A stretch of DNA of 64,000 nucleotides, from contig NZ_SZVP01000002.1 of NCBI RefSeq assembly GCF_005885605.1, positions 1-64,000 of the forward strand. Direction: 5' to 3'. A model generated the notes under the pieces. That model worked only from the letters and a program-made list of their open reading frames with translations, was not told the origin of the DNA and did no database searches. Source of the stretch: Colwellia ponticola. Its GTDB lineage: Bacteria > Pseudomonadota > Gammaproteobacteria > Enterobacterales > Alteromonadaceae. Shown here one piece after another: positions 39,129 to 48,561 of this stretch. Positions within the stretch are counted from its first letter, which is position 1. Each line of letters opens with the position of its first letter. A program made the position numbers and the translations under genes.

Positions 39129-40118
39129 ATGAAATTAGCAACCCTTAAAAATAACACCCGCGATGGTCAACTTGTTGTTGTGAACAAAACACTTGATAAA
39201 GCAGTGGTGGTAACTGATATTGCCACAACGTTGCAAGCCGCTCTTGATAACTGGGCTGCTGTTTCTCCTAAGTTAGCTAAGGTTTATCAATCATTAAATA
39301 ATAATGAAATTAACGATGCCTTAACCTTTGATCAAGCGCAATGTGAATCGCCATTGCCTCGTGCTTATCAATGGGCAGATGGAAGTGCTTATGTTAATCA
39401 TGTTGAATTGGTACGCAAAGCAAGAAATGCTGAAATGCCAGAAACATTTTGGACCGATCCTTTAATGTATCAAGGTGGTTCAGATACCTTTATTGGGCCG
39501 CGTGACGATATTGTCATTGCCTGCGAAGAATACGGTATTGATTTCGAATCTGAGGTTGCTGTGATCACTGATGACGTACCTATGGCCGTATCGGCTGAGC
39601 AAGCTGCACACCACATTAAATTACTGATGCTGGTAAATGATGTATCACTACGTAATCTTATTCCAGGTGAGTTAGCCAAAGGTTTTGGTTTTTTTGCCGC
39701 TAAACCTTCCAGTGCTTTTTCACCCGTCGCGGTAACCCCTGATGAATTGGGTGATGCCTGGGACGGTAAAAAATTACGCTTACCCTTAACCACTCATTTA
39801 AACAAAGCGCTATTTGGTCAACCAAACTGTGGTGTTGATATGACGTTTGATTTTCCAACTATTGTTGCTCATGCAGCAAAAACACGACCATTATCAGCAG
39901 GCAGTATTATTGGCTCAGGTACTATTTCAAACTACGATCGCTCAGCAGGTTCAAGCTGCCTAGCTGAAGTGAGAATGTTAGAGATAATTGCTGATGGTAA
40001 GCCAAGTACTCCTTTTATGAGTTTTGGTGATACGGTTCGCATTGAAATGTTTGATAACGATGGTGATAGTATTTTTGGCGCCATTGATCAACAAGTCGTT
40101 GAGTACAAAGCGCAGTAA
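39129..40118 (+). CDS. Fumarylacetoacetate hydrolase family protein
   Basis: This 329-residue protein of the FAH fold has EEYGIDFESEVAVITDDV with the metal-binding acidic residues (about 135-152) and the GSIIGSGTISNYD segment near residue 262. Next to maiA and phhAB it is most likely the last enzyme of tyrosine/homogentisate breakdown, releasing fumarate and acetoacetate. This pathway role is inferred from context. GAAGG precedes the start. Confidence 0.9.
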   Translation: MKLATLKNNTRDGQLVVVNKTLDKAVVVTDIATTLQAALDNWAAVSPKLAKVYQSLNNNEINDALTFDQAQCESPLPRAYQWADGSAYVNHVELVRKARNAEMPETFWTDPLMYQGGSDTFIGPRDDIVIACEEYGIDFESEVAVITDDVPMAVSAEQAAHHIKLLMLVNDVSLRNLIPGELAKGFGFFAAKPSSAFSPVAVTPDELGDAWDGKKLRLPLTTHLNKALFGQPNCGVDMTFDFPTIVAHAAKTRPLSAGSIIGSGTISNYDRSAGSSCLAEVRMLEIIADGKPSTPFMSFGDTVRIEMFDNDGDSIFGAIDQQVVEYKAQ

Positions 40119-40181
40119 TTTTTAAGCGACGCTTGGTTTTACTACTTCATTTAATAAACTCTGTTAATAGATAGGAGGAGT

Positions 40182-40823
40182 ATGATGAAACTTTATGGTT
40201 ATTGGCGCTCAACCGCAGCTTATCGTGTTCGTATTGCACTACACTTAAAAGGTATTGATTTTGAATCTATTCCTGTAAATTTAGTTAAGAATGGCGGTGA
40301 GCAATACCAAGATAATTATAGCGAGCTTAACCCTAATCACTTAGTGCCTACTTTAGTTGATGGCGATTTTTCCTTAAATCAATCGCTAGCTATTATTGAC
40401 TATTTAGAGCAGCGTAATAGCGAGTATACTTTATACCCGCAAGATATAAAAAGTAGAGCGAAAGCCAAAGCGTTAGCACTAGATATAGCATGTGAAGTTC
40501 ATCCGCTGAATAACTTACGTGTGCAGCAATACCTCTCCAACACACTAATGATTAGCGATGAAGCTAAGCAAGTATGGCTTGAGCATTGGATGACTATTGG
40601 CTTTATGGCGATAGAAAAGCAATTAACGGGGAGTGCTGGTAAGTATTGTTTTGCTGATAAGGTCAGTGTCGCTGATATTTGTTTGGTTGCTCAAGTATAT
40701 AATGCTCATCGATTTAAAGTGGACATGAGCGCTTATCCTCTTATTACTAAAGTGGTTAACAATTGTAATGAGTTACCAGCATTTATTAAGGCGTTACCTG
40801 AGAATCAAGCCGATGCACCATAA
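40182..40823 (+). CDS. maiA: Maleylacetoacetate isomerase (zeta-class GST)
   Basis: This 213-residue glutathione-dependent isomerase makes fumarylacetoacetate. The N-terminal thioredoxin fold has MKLYGYWRSTAAYRVRIAL (the family often has RSSCSxR at this site, here RSTAAYR). LNPNHLVPTLVDGD and the C-terminal GST helices with VSVADICLVAQVYNAHRF follow. AGGAGG lies 7 bases before the start. It forms a pair with the upstream FAH-family gene. Confidence 0.93.
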   Translation: MMKLYGYWRSTAAYRVRIALHLKGIDFESIPVNLVKNGGEQYQDNYSELNPNHLVPTLVDGDFSLNQSLAIIDYLEQRNSEYTLYPQDIKSRAKAKALALDIACEVHPLNNLRVQQYLSNTLMISDEAKQVWLEHWMTIGFMAIEKQLTGSAGKYCFADKVSVADICLVAQVYNAHRFKVDMSAYPLITKVVNNCNELPAFIKALPENQADAP

Positions 40824-40903
40824 ATAGTATAAATAACATAAGCCAAAGCAATAAAGCTTGTTTTGGGGCTTGCATCCCAAGAGAAAAAGCGTTGCAATAA
40901 TAC

Positions 40904-41172
40904 TTATACCAATTCTATTAAATTTATTCCCAACTCAGAGCTATATTAGCGAGCTTAGAACAAAGAAAATTGGTTAATTATAGTTATTCTATATTTCATC
41001 AATTTTGTGCTGTTATCAGTTTGCTAATAAGCTCCCAAGGGCCAGTTTAAAAGGCTTACATGCGGCGTTATTGATTTTGATAATGGAATAACCATTCTCT
41101 GCAATCAATGCCTTGCCTCTAAGCCTTTTAATTCTGGCTGAGTGGGAAATAACTTAATAGACTTGGTATTAA
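40904..41172. mobile_element. MITE-like palindromic element with about 30-bp terminal inverted repeats
   Basis: The left end (TTATACCAATTCTATTAA, then ATTCCCAACTCAG) is the inverse of the right end (CTGAGTGGGAAA, then TTAATAGACTTGGTATTAA) with few mismatches. Inside, a second inverted pair (TCCCAAGGGCCAG with AAAAGGCTTA, against TAAGCCTTTT with CTGGCTGAGTGGGA) and a central AATGG-AATAA-CCATT hairpin are nested. No open frame lies inside, so it is a non-autonomous element. It fills the maiA-DUF3014 gap. No clear target duplication was found. Confidence 0.65.
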
Positions 41173-41195
41173 TTAGCATTAACAAAATAATTTGG

Positions 41196-42137
41196 ATGGT
41201 TATGGAAAATTTAGAACCCACAAACAAAATAGAGCAGGGCAAGAGTGATAAAAACTCTGGTCCACTTATTATTTTTATTGTTACTTTTATCTTAGTTGTT
41301 ATTGCCTTCTGGCAGTTTTCAGGGGAAAAAACCGAAAAGCGCGCAATGGACGCAAGTGAACTAATAAAACAAGAGCCGGTTACGCCAGTACCCTCTCAGA
41401 CAGAGTCGCAAGAAGATCAGCAAGCGCTTAGCGATTTACCTGTAAGAGATAACCGCAGTGATAATTTATTGGTCAATACTCAAGAGGTTGTTATTGAAAA
41501 GAAAGCAACCATTGTGCTGCCTAAATTAGATGAAAGTGACCTTTGGATAGAAGATAAATTACCGGAACTGACTTGGCGAAACGAATTGCTGTCGTTACTT
41601 ATTACAGAAGATATTATTCGACGCTTTGTGGTTTTCACTGATAACTTTTCTCAAGGTCTTTTAGCTTATGAACACAGTGTTTTTATTCAACCTACGGTTA
41701 AGTTTGCTGTAGACGAACAGTCACCAAGCACAGAGCTTGATGGTGAGCAGAAAGTATTCAAATGGGACAAAGAAACAAGCAAACGCTTTGATGTATATGT
41801 TGATTTATTGCGCTCGGTTGATAGTACAACCTTAGTTCATTGGTATGTTGATATGAAGCCATTAATTGATGAAGCATATAAAGAATTAGGTTATGAAGAC
41901 GACTTCACTTATACCTTGCAACAAGCCATAGACAGAGTACTTGATATGGAAATACCTAAATCGTCAATGGATGTTAACCGCAGCAGTGTGATGTATAAAT
42001 ATCAAGATCCGGCATTAGAGGCGTTAGATGATAGTGACAAGTTACTGTTGCGTATAGGTAAAGAAAATTTATTGATCATTAAATCCGTGTTATTAGATAT
42101 TAATGAGAAATTAGCTAAGCCAATTAACGACAGGTAA
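41196..42137 (+). CDS. DUF3014 domain membrane-anchored protein
   Basis: A short N-terminus is followed by one membrane helix (about residues 25-43), a polar linker, and a DUF3014 domain (LPKLDESDLWIEDKLPEL, then IIRRFVVFTDNFSQG). Most of the chain is probably periplasmic. The frame is open from a GTG at 41142, but that lies inside the MITE-like element; ATG 41196 or 41202 is the likelier start. Function is unknown. Confidence 0.8.
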   Translation: MVMENLEPTNKIEQGKSDKNSGPLIIFIVTFILVVIAFWQFSGEKTEKRAMDASELIKQEPVTPVPSQTESQEDQQALSDLPVRDNRSDNLLVNTQEVVIEKKATIVLPKLDESDLWIEDKLPELTWRNELLSLLITEDIIRRFVVFTDNFSQGLLAYEHSVFIQPTVKFAVDEQSPSTELDGEQKVFKWDKETSKRFDVYVDLLRSVDSTTLVHWYVDMKPLIDEAYKELGYEDDFTYTLQQAIDRVLDMEIPKSSMDVNRSSVMYKYQDPALEALDDSDKLLLRIGKENLLIIKSVLLDINEKLAKPINDR

Positions 42138-42246
42138 ATAATAGATAGATGTGAATAAATACCAAGGATTACCGCTGTATTTATTCACTGAACGCATAAG
42201 CTAAGATTAAAAAAACATCAACTAGTACCGTTTTGTTAACTTGTGC

Positions 42247-42275
42247 TTGCATATAGCAATATGATTAGCGATAAT
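42247..42275 (+). promoter_or_regulatory. Sigma-70 promoter of the SRP RNA
   Basis: TTGCAT, 17 bp, GATAAT, with a GC-containing discriminator (CACGCCGC). The predicted start is about 36 bases before the mature RNA, consistent with a processed 5' leader. Confidence 0.6.
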
Positions 42276-42317
42276 CACGCCGCTTTAGAGAATAACTCTA
42301 TTTTTTAAAGCTTCTAT

Positions 42318-42431
42318 GGTGACCCTTTCGGTCCCCTCGCAATGATACTCTGTGAACTCAGCCAGATCCGGAAGGAAGCAACTGCAGCAGACGACTCATG
42401 TGCCGAGGTGTGGCTGGGAGGGTTGCCACCC
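42318..42431 (+). ncRNA. ffs: 4.5S signal recognition particle RNA
   Basis: This is the small bacterial SRP RNA of about 114 nt. It contains the conserved Ffh-binding domain with CCGGAAGGAAGCAACTGCAG (GGAA tetraloop). The ends pair (GGTGACCC with GGGTTGCCACC), giving the long hairpin. Overall sequence and length match E. coli ffs. Confidence 0.95.
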
Positions 42432-42474
42432 AAATATCCCAATACCCTATTTAGAAAAAGTCACTTAGAAGTGT

Positions 42475-42744
42475 TTACTTAGTTATTCTGTTTTCATTCA
42501 TAAACGTTAGTGCTTTAGCTACCGCTTCTTTTACTTTAGTTTCCATCGCAAAACGCTCCGAAGGTGGTAAATAAAATGCCATATCGACTTCATGTCTTAT
42601 ATAGCGTGTTGGTAGCTGATTTAAAACGACACAGGTTAAATCTGCCATAAAATCTTCATCATACTTCTCATAAAGCTTTGCTGCGTCAAAGTGCAGCATT
42701 ACTAGTCTCTCATAAAAATTATGAATATCATCTGAAATTGCCAT
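42475..42744 (-). CDS. ComFB-family protein
   Basis: This 89-residue protein has the ComFB pattern DIHNFYERLV, YDEDFMADLTCVVLNQLPTRYIRHEVDMAFYL. ComFB was named from the B. subtilis competence operon, and members have been reported to bind cyclic dinucleotides. Here the gene is alone, convergent with ffs, so a signalling role is only inferred. Family assignment is from memory of the motif. Confidence 0.82.
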   Translation of the reverse strand: MAISDDIHNFYERLVMLHFDAAKLYEKYDEDFMADLTCVVLNQLPTRYIRHEVDMAFYLPPSERFAMETKVKEAVAKALTFMNENRITK

Positions 42745-42924
42745 AAAGCCTCTTTTAAATATAGTTATTAATCTATTTATTTAGTTAAGTGAAGTTGTTA
42801 GTTAATTAAATTTGGTTATTAAATAATATCCCCCAGAATAGGAACTAAATTTAATAATAGTTAGTATAACCAAGAGTAACCTGAGTTAAGGTAAAATGCG
42901 AATATATCTAAAGTGATGAGTAAG

Positions 42925-43596
42925 TTATCTAAGGCTACTCTTTTCAGCAAGCTCTATATTACGTTCAATAACAGAGATCGCTTTACGACAACGTCCTAAT
43001 CGCTGATGTAGTGCAAGCACTTCTTGTGACAGCTTAGTGTTATTCGCACTTTTAGAGTGAATACGCTGTTGCTCTCGCTCTGTGACCATATCCATCAATC
43101 TTCGTTCAAACTCATGATGCTCACTCAACTGTTGATATAATTGCTGACTTGACAGTACCACCGCTTTAGCCATTTCTTTATACCTGTCTTGGTTCGCTTG
43201 TGCTGATTTCACACGAACTTTTTTTCTGGCATCGAAACTTACCTGGGCTGCTTGGTGCATCGCTTTATTTGCTTGAATAGCATTTAATAAAGCAGCAATT
43301 TGTTGCTCTATTTGCTGTAGTGACGACTTAGCAAATTCAGCTTTATTAGTATTTTCAGCACTTAGAGCGTGTAAGCGAGAAAACTCATTAAAACGCTTTT
43401 TAACTTCTTCTACATAGGCAGAGAGCTGATCACTTTCGGTAGTAAATAGGTGCACAGAGAAAAGATTATTATTTTCTATAAGGCGATGGGATTTATGTTG
43501 ACGGTTTAATTCATCTGTTTGCTTTGCTTGAACGGATAAATGTTCAAGGAGTACCGATAATTTGCTAATAGCAATGTCGTGTCGAGACTTTGTCAT
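42925..43596 (-). CDS. priC: Primosomal replication protein PriC-like
   Basis: This 223-residue, strongly helical protein has the PriC C-terminal pattern LYQQLSEHHEFERRLMDMV and LHQRLGRCRKAISVIERNIE. PriC restarts stalled forks by loading DnaB. The middle (about residues 90-150) is a coiled coil. Spaced LF/LxxY motifs (NNLFSVHLF, SDQLSAYVEEV) fit the family. It is monocistronic, with AT-rich repeats just upstream. Confidence 0.8.
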   Translation of the reverse strand: MTKSRHDIAISKLSVLLEHLSVQAKQTDELNRQHKSHRLIENNNLFSVHLFTTESDQLSAYVEEVKKRFNEFSRLHALSAENTNKAEFAKSSLQQIEQQIAALLNAIQANKAMHQAAQVSFDARKKVRVKSAQANQDRYKEMAKAVVLSSQQLYQQLSEHHEFERRLMDMVTEREQQRIHSKSANNTKLSQEVLALHQRLGRCRKAISVIERNIELAEKSSLR

Positions 43597-43610
43597 GTGT
43601 TGGGGCTTAG

Positions 43611-43688
43611 TTTTTAGGTTTAACTTTTTAGGTTTAACTTTTTAGGTTTAACTTTTTAGTTTGGTTTAGTTTGGTTTAGTGGTTTAGC
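43611..43688. repeat. Two adjacent short tandem repeats upstream of priC
   Basis: TTTTTAGGTTTAAC (14 bp) occurs three times from 43611 to 43652 plus a partial copy. A 10-bp unit (TTTGGTTTAG) follows twice from 43660, then a shortened TGGTTTAG. They start 14 bp before the priC ATG, in its promoter or leader. Confidence 0.9.
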
Positions 43689-44381
43689 TTGGCTGGTTAT
43701 TAATATATCAAACGAGTAAAAGAGCAGGAAAATTCATCATACCCTAGTTCTAATGAAAGCAGAAATAGTATTAACAGCCCAAATTATTTAAATAAATAGA
43801 CATATATAGCAATAAAATTAACATTTCATATCCGTGAAATGTATATATATGTAATTATAACTGTACATGTTTTTTCAGCGTTAAGTCTATCTAATTGTTT
43901 TGATTACTTTTTTTTATTTTGCTGAACTTGCCTGTAAATTAAACGATATTTGCCGAGAAGAATTTTTTCACCTATCTATTTGTAATTAAAGTGTTTAATT
44001 TTAATTGTTATTAAAATGTAAAATTATTTACATAATTAGTAAACCCTATTTTTTCAAATTAATAAAAGCATTTTTGTAAGTGTTTTTTATGAAAATACAT
44101 TTATTATCATGGCTTTGGTTTGTTTTTTGTGTTTTTGTTTTTTTACTGTACTTTACAATGATGATGATTAATTTGTGTAAAAATGTATTGAAATGTTAAA
44201 GGTATTGTCATTTTGTTGCAATTGCTGTTGACGATTCGAGTAATTCCCGTTTAATATCATATTTGATAGCTCGGTCATATGACTTGGCAAAAAGGTTAAC
44301 GAGGCAAAATAGCCTTGAGTCTTTGAAAATACATAAACAAACAATAAACAACCAATCACTTAGGTGATCCAGGGAGTAAAC
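43689..44381. other. Long AT-rich regulatory gap before the TonB-dependent receptor
   Basis: No convincing gene is seen. The region contains an inverted repeat ACATTTCA-N6-TGAAATGT (43821-43842), a T-rich stretch with a 36-codon frame (44089-44199) that I do not call, and a promoter candidate TTGACG-N17-TTAATA (44228-44256). No Fur box was recognised. Confidence 0.5.
43821..43842. promoter_or_regulatory. Inverted repeat, possible operator
   Basis: ACATTTCA and TGAAATGT flank a 6-base centre with perfect 8-bp symmetry, followed by an alternating TATATATATG run. It is 540 bp before the receptor gene and 225 bp upstream of priC. The regulator is unknown. Confidence 0.35.
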
Positions 44382-47186
44382 ATGTATAACAATAGTAAAG
44401 TAGCTAAAGCAATACGCTTAGCAATGATGTTTGGTGCGGCGGCAACTGCATCAATTTCAACTTCAGCATTTGCAGCCGAAGAAGGCGCAGAAGGTGTAGA
44501 AAAAATTCAAGTTACCGGTTCTCGTATCAAAAGAACAGAGATGGAAGCAACGTCTCCTATCGTTACTATTAGTGAAACGGTTATTGAAATTACTGGTGCC
44601 AACAACGTTGCAACCTTCATTAATGAACTACCTGCTGCAGGTGTTCCAGGTACAGCAGATACGTCATCAAACTTTAGAACCTCAACGACAGGTTTGAGTA
44701 CCGTTGATTTACGAAATCTAGGAAGTAATAGGACATTAATTTTAGTTAATGGTCGTCGTCACATTGGTGGTTCAGCTGGTTCAAGTACAGTTGATGTATC
44801 TATGATTCCTGTTGATCTTGTTAAACGAGTTGAAGTTGTAACCGGGGGGGCTTCTGCCATTTATGGTTCTGAAGCTATTGCTGGTGTAATCAACTTTATC
44901 ATGAAAGATGATTTTGAAGGCATAGAGCTTAATACTCGTGTTGGTGCTTCAGATGCAGGTGGAGGAGGTGAGCAAGACTTTTCAATTACTTTAGGTGGTA
45001 ATTTTGACGGTGATAAAGGTAATGCAATTGTCTATGTAGGTTACAGTGATCGCGGTATATTAAAGTCTAGTGATAGAAAAATTTCAGCAAATGATGCAGC
45101 TAACTCCACTTATGGCGCTAAAGGTAACTTCGCAATTGGTGGTGGCATAATTACTCAAGATGATGATACAGGGTTATGGGATAAAGCGTTTGTTCGATCT
45201 GAAGATGGCTTTGACCGTAATGCTCAGCGTATTATTCGTGTCCCAACTGATCGTGTTCAATTTAATGCCAATTTTACTTATGATTTAAACGATAACTTTA
45301 ACTTTTTCAGTGAAACAGCCTATAACCAGCTGAGTTCTTACTCTCAATCAGAGCCTACTGTTGTTGGTGAGAATATCAGTGTTGGTAATAGTATTGCAAA
45401 TATTAGAGTGCCACTTGACAATCATTTTACGCCTGCTGAGTTGAGAGCTGCAGCTCTTGCTGCAGATCCTACTGCAACTGAACTAACTATGTATCGTCGT
45501 TTTGTTGAACTAGGACCACGAAGCAGTGATGTTGACAGAAAAGTATTTAGAACTGCATTTGGTGTTGAAGGTGCTATCTCAGATGAGTGGGATTACAGTA
45601 CTTATTATCAATATGGTAGCTTTTCTCAAGCACAAACTAATGGTGGTGTATTTAATACTTTAAATTTCTATAACAGTTTACAAACTGAATTAGATGTTGA
45701 TGGTAATGTGCAATGTGCGGATGATTTTTCTCGAGATTTAGGTTGTGTACCAGTTAATGTATTTGGTGCTGGTGCTGTTTCAGGGGACGCTTTAGATTGG
45801 GTATCTGTTGATAGCCAATTAACCTCTACTATGGAACAACATGTATTTGGAGCTTTAGTTTCAGGTGTAGTTGCAGAGTTACCTGCAGGTGAGTTGGGCA
45901 TGGCCTTAGGTTATGAATATCGTAAAGAAGAGAGTCAGTTTAATTCAGATGCTTTAGCACAGTCAGGTTTGACTTCCGGTAATACTACACCTAACACTGT
46001 TGGTGAATTTGATGTTTCAGAGATGTTTGTCGAAGTAGTTGTACCTGTACTATCTGATTTACCTTTTGCTAAATATCTTGGTTTAGAGCTTGCTGCTCGA
46101 TATTCAGATTATAGCACTATTGGTGGAGCATCTTCTTATAAAGTTGCTTTAGATTGGTCTCCATCTGATGATCTTAAAGTACGTGGTGGAGTGTCAACCG
46201 CTGTACGTGCACCAAATATCGATGAACTTTTTAACCCTGGTAGTGAGACTTTCCGAAGTTTCACTGACCCTTGTGCCTTAGGTGGGCAAGGTGGCAATTC
46301 TTCAAGTCCTGAGGGAGGAAGTTATGAACCACAGAGCGCTACTGTACAAGCTAATTGTGCTCAAATTGCAGGCTCTGCAACGCTTGATCCAATTGCTACG
46401 GGCATTTTAAGTGCTGGTGGTTTGGATGCAGGTAATCCTAACTTAAAAGAGGAAAAGTCGACTTCAACAACTGCTGGTTTTGTTTATTCACCATCTCAAG
46501 TTGAAGGTTTAAACTTTACAGTCGATTACTACAAAATTACTATTGAAGATGCTATTTCAACGTTTGATGCCCAAACTACTATTGATCAGTGTGTTCGCCA
46601 ACCAGACTATCCTAATAATCCTTTCTGTGACTTAATTGAACGTGATCCAACGACAGGTTTGGTTTTACGTATGAATGCTTTAGCAATTAATGCCGCTGAT
46701 TATGAAGTATCTGGAGTTGACTTTACTGCTGATTACTTATTTGAATTACCTGCGGGTGAGTTAAGATTAAACTTACTTGGTACCTACAGCTTAACCAATG
46801 ACTACGTACCTTTTGTAGGTGGTGAAGTAGTAGATAGTCAAGGAGAAATTGGTGTACCCGATTTGAAAGCTAATTTAAGCGCTACTTATACTATTGATGA
46901 CGTATTATTAAGTTATACTCTTAGATATATAGACGGTGTTAATGTAGAGAATGATCAAGTTGAGACATTTGGTACTATCAGTTCATATACTTACCATAAT
47001 TTACATGCTCGTTATAACTTTGGTGATCATTATCAGCTATATGTTGGTATTGATAACCTATTTGATAAAACGCCACCACTGTTAGGTCAAGGTGTTCCAG
47101 GTGATGTAACTGGTACTAATACAGCAGCTGATGTATATGATGTAATGGGTCGTTATTACTATGCTGGACTTAAAATCAACTTCTAA
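44382..47186 (+). CDS. TonB-dependent outer-membrane receptor
   Basis: The start is set at ATG 44382 (AGGGAG 6 bases upstream), giving MYNNSKVAKAIRLAMMFGAA and a signal peptide cleaved near SAFAAEE. The TonB-box-like VEKIQVTGSRIKR (near residue 45) and the plug domain (DVSMIPVDLVKRVEVVTGGA, SEAIAGVINFIMKDD) follow. A 22-strand-type barrel ends in YYYAGLKINF with the terminal aromatic Phe. There is no STN signalling domain, so no sigma-regulator pair is expected. The substrate cannot be told from sequence. A terminator follows. Confidence 0.93.
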   Translation: MYNNSKVAKAIRLAMMFGAAATASISTSAFAAEEGAEGVEKIQVTGSRIKRTEMEATSPIVTISETVIEITGANNVATFINELPAAGVPGTADTSSNFRTSTTGLSTVDLRNLGSNRTLILVNGRRHIGGSAGSSTVDVSMIPVDLVKRVEVVTGGASAIYGSEAIAGVINFIMKDDFEGIELNTRVGASDAGGGGEQDFSITLGGNFDGDKGNAIVYVGYSDRGILKSSDRKISANDAANSTYGAKGNFAIGGGIITQDDDTGLWDKAFVRSEDGFDRNAQRIIRVPTDRVQFNANFTYDLNDNFNFFSETAYNQLSSYSQSEPTVVGENISVGNSIANIRVPLDNHFTPAELRAAALAADPTATELTMYRRFVELGPRSSDVDRKVFRTAFGVEGAISDEWDYSTYYQYGSFSQAQTNGGVFNTLNFYNSLQTELDVDGNVQCADDFSRDLGCVPVNVFGAGAVSGDALDWVSVDSQLTSTMEQHVFGALVSGVVAELPAGELGMALGYEYRKEESQFNSDALAQSGLTSGNTTPNTVGEFDVSEMFVEVVVPVLSDLPFAKYLGLELAARYSDYSTIGGASSYKVALDWSPSDDLKVRGGVSTAVRAPNIDELFNPGSETFRSFTDPCALGGQGGNSSSPEGGSYEPQSATVQANCAQIAGSATLDPIATGILSAGGLDAGNPNLKEEKSTSTTAGFVYSPSQVEGLNFTVDYYKITIEDAISTFDAQTTIDQCVRQPDYPNNPFCDLIERDPTTGLVLRMNALAINAADYEVSGVDFTADYLFELPAGELRLNLLGTYSLTNDYVPFVGGEVVDSQGEIGVPDLKANLSATYTIDDVLLSYTLRYIDGVNVENDQVETFGTISSYTYHNLHARYNFGDHYQLYVGIDNLFDKTPPLLGQGVPGDVTGTNTAADVYDVMGRYYYAGLKINF

Positions 47187-47231
47187 GCTCTTAATTAATA
47201 TTTAAAATTAAAAAACTGGCCCTTTGGCTAT

Positions 47232-47265
47232 AATGCCGTTCATCTATATGAGCGGCATTTTTTTT
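47232..47265 (+). terminator. Terminator of the TonB-dependent receptor
   Basis: AATGCCG-TTCAT-CTAT-ATGAG-CGGCATT, with one wobble, followed by eight or more T's. Confidence 0.88.
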
Positions 47266-47323
47266 CTCCTGTGAAGCATGTAATCGGATAGACTGTAATA
47301 AATTATAGGAAGTTAGGTGTTGA

Positions 47324-48493
47324 CAATATATTTATTATGAGAATTGTTCAGAATCTGCATTTTTCACCCCTGGCTCAGTAGCTCAGTTAGGTTTAGGTGC
47401 GGATGACCCTGTTGAAGGTACTGCTGGTAGCTTTAATGTTGATGAAGTTTATTTAGAGCTAGCTATACCTTTATTAGCTGATGTAGCTTTTGCTGAAAGT
47501 GTAGAGCTAAGCGCGGCGATGCGTTATTTTGACTATAATACCTTTGGTGATGATACAACTTGGAAATTAGGTCTAACTTGGAAAGTTAATGACCAAGTAA
47601 TGTTACGTGGTGTTGCCTCGACAGCATTTCGCGCGCCAACTGTTGATGAATTATTTGGCGGTACAGGCGTATCGTTTGATGATGTTAAACATCCATCAAC
47701 CAGTCAAGGGCAAGCACTGGTAACTGTTGGTAGTAATCCTGATTTAGGTCCAGAAGAAGCTGATACTTTTACCGCGGGGGTTGTTTATGAGCCTGAAGCG
47801 ATTGAAGGTTTATCGTTAACGCTTGACTATTATGATATTTCATTAACTAATGCGATTGAAAAAATTGATTCAAACTTTGTCGCAGCTACTTGTCTAAGCC
47901 CTTCAGGAAGCGCTCAAAATGGTGATTTAGCTTTGTGTCAAAAGGCAAATATCTCTCTTGAAGCCGGTCAAATTAAATTTACTAACTTAATTGATAACGT
48001 CGGTGAAGTGAACACCTCAGGTATTGATTTTAATATTGCTTATAAATTTGAACTGGCTGGTCTTGATATTTCTACAAGCTTAGATACTTCATTCTTGAGT
48101 GAATTTGAGAGAGAAGCTGCTGGGCAATTAGTTGATTACAAAGGTAAAATAACAGGTAGTTTAGGTTCTTATGCTGAAATTAAATCTAATTTAAATATCT
48201 CAGTCAGAGCAGATAATTGGTCAGCAACTTATCAAGCCCGCTATATTGATGGTATGGATGATATATCTTGTGAGGCAGGCGAGTGTCTCGCACCAAGTGT
48301 ACCTTCTGTAACATACAGTGATATTTCAGGTTCATATTATGTAACAGATAATGTTACGTTATCTGGTGGTATCAATAACCTATTTGATAAACAAGCACCA
48401 TATTACTCTAACTACAATGATTCAAATACCGACCCATATACTTATGATGTTATAGGTCGTTATGGTTATGTTAAAGTTAAAGTGATTTTCTAA
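47324..48493 (+). pseudogene. 5'-truncated TonB-dependent receptor (barrel half only)
   Basis: The frame is open from 47324, just after an in-frame TGA, to TAA at 48491-48493. It encodes the second half of a receptor barrel: SAFFTPGSVAQLGLG, GSFNVDEVYLELAIPLLADV, STAFRAPTVDELFGG, INNLFDKQAPYY and the terminal YVKVKVIF. The signal peptide, plug and first barrel strands are missing. No start codon with a ribosome site exists at the beginning; ATG 47519 is deep inside the barrel. It resembles the upstream receptor in layout and is probably the remnant of a tandem paralogue. Confidence 0.85.
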
Positions 48494-48533
48494 TATATAT
48501 ATCAGGTAAATAATATAAGTTATTAGAACGTTT

Positions 48534-48561
48534 AAAAAGCCTACATATTGTAGGCTTTTTT
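48534..48561 (+). terminator. Terminator after the receptor remnant
   Basis: AAAAAGCCTAC-ATATT-GTAGGCTTTTTT with a T-run. It has outlived the loss of the 5' part of the gene. Confidence 0.88.

Noticed and set aside
41142-41195. N-terminal extension of the DUF3014 protein from GTG 41142
   Set aside because: It lies inside the terminal repeat of the MITE-like element and has no ribosome site.
44089-44199. 36-codon hydrophobic small-protein frame (MKIHLLSWLWFVFCVFVFLL...)
   Set aside because: The hydrophobicity follows from a T-rich stretch, there is only a weak ribosome site and no neighbour context; left uncalled, though a membrane microprotein cannot be excluded.
47519-48493. Intact short TonB receptor gene starting at ATG 47519
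   Set aside because: Coding similarity extends upstream of this ATG in the same frame and no signal peptide or plug exists, so it is a truncated remnant.
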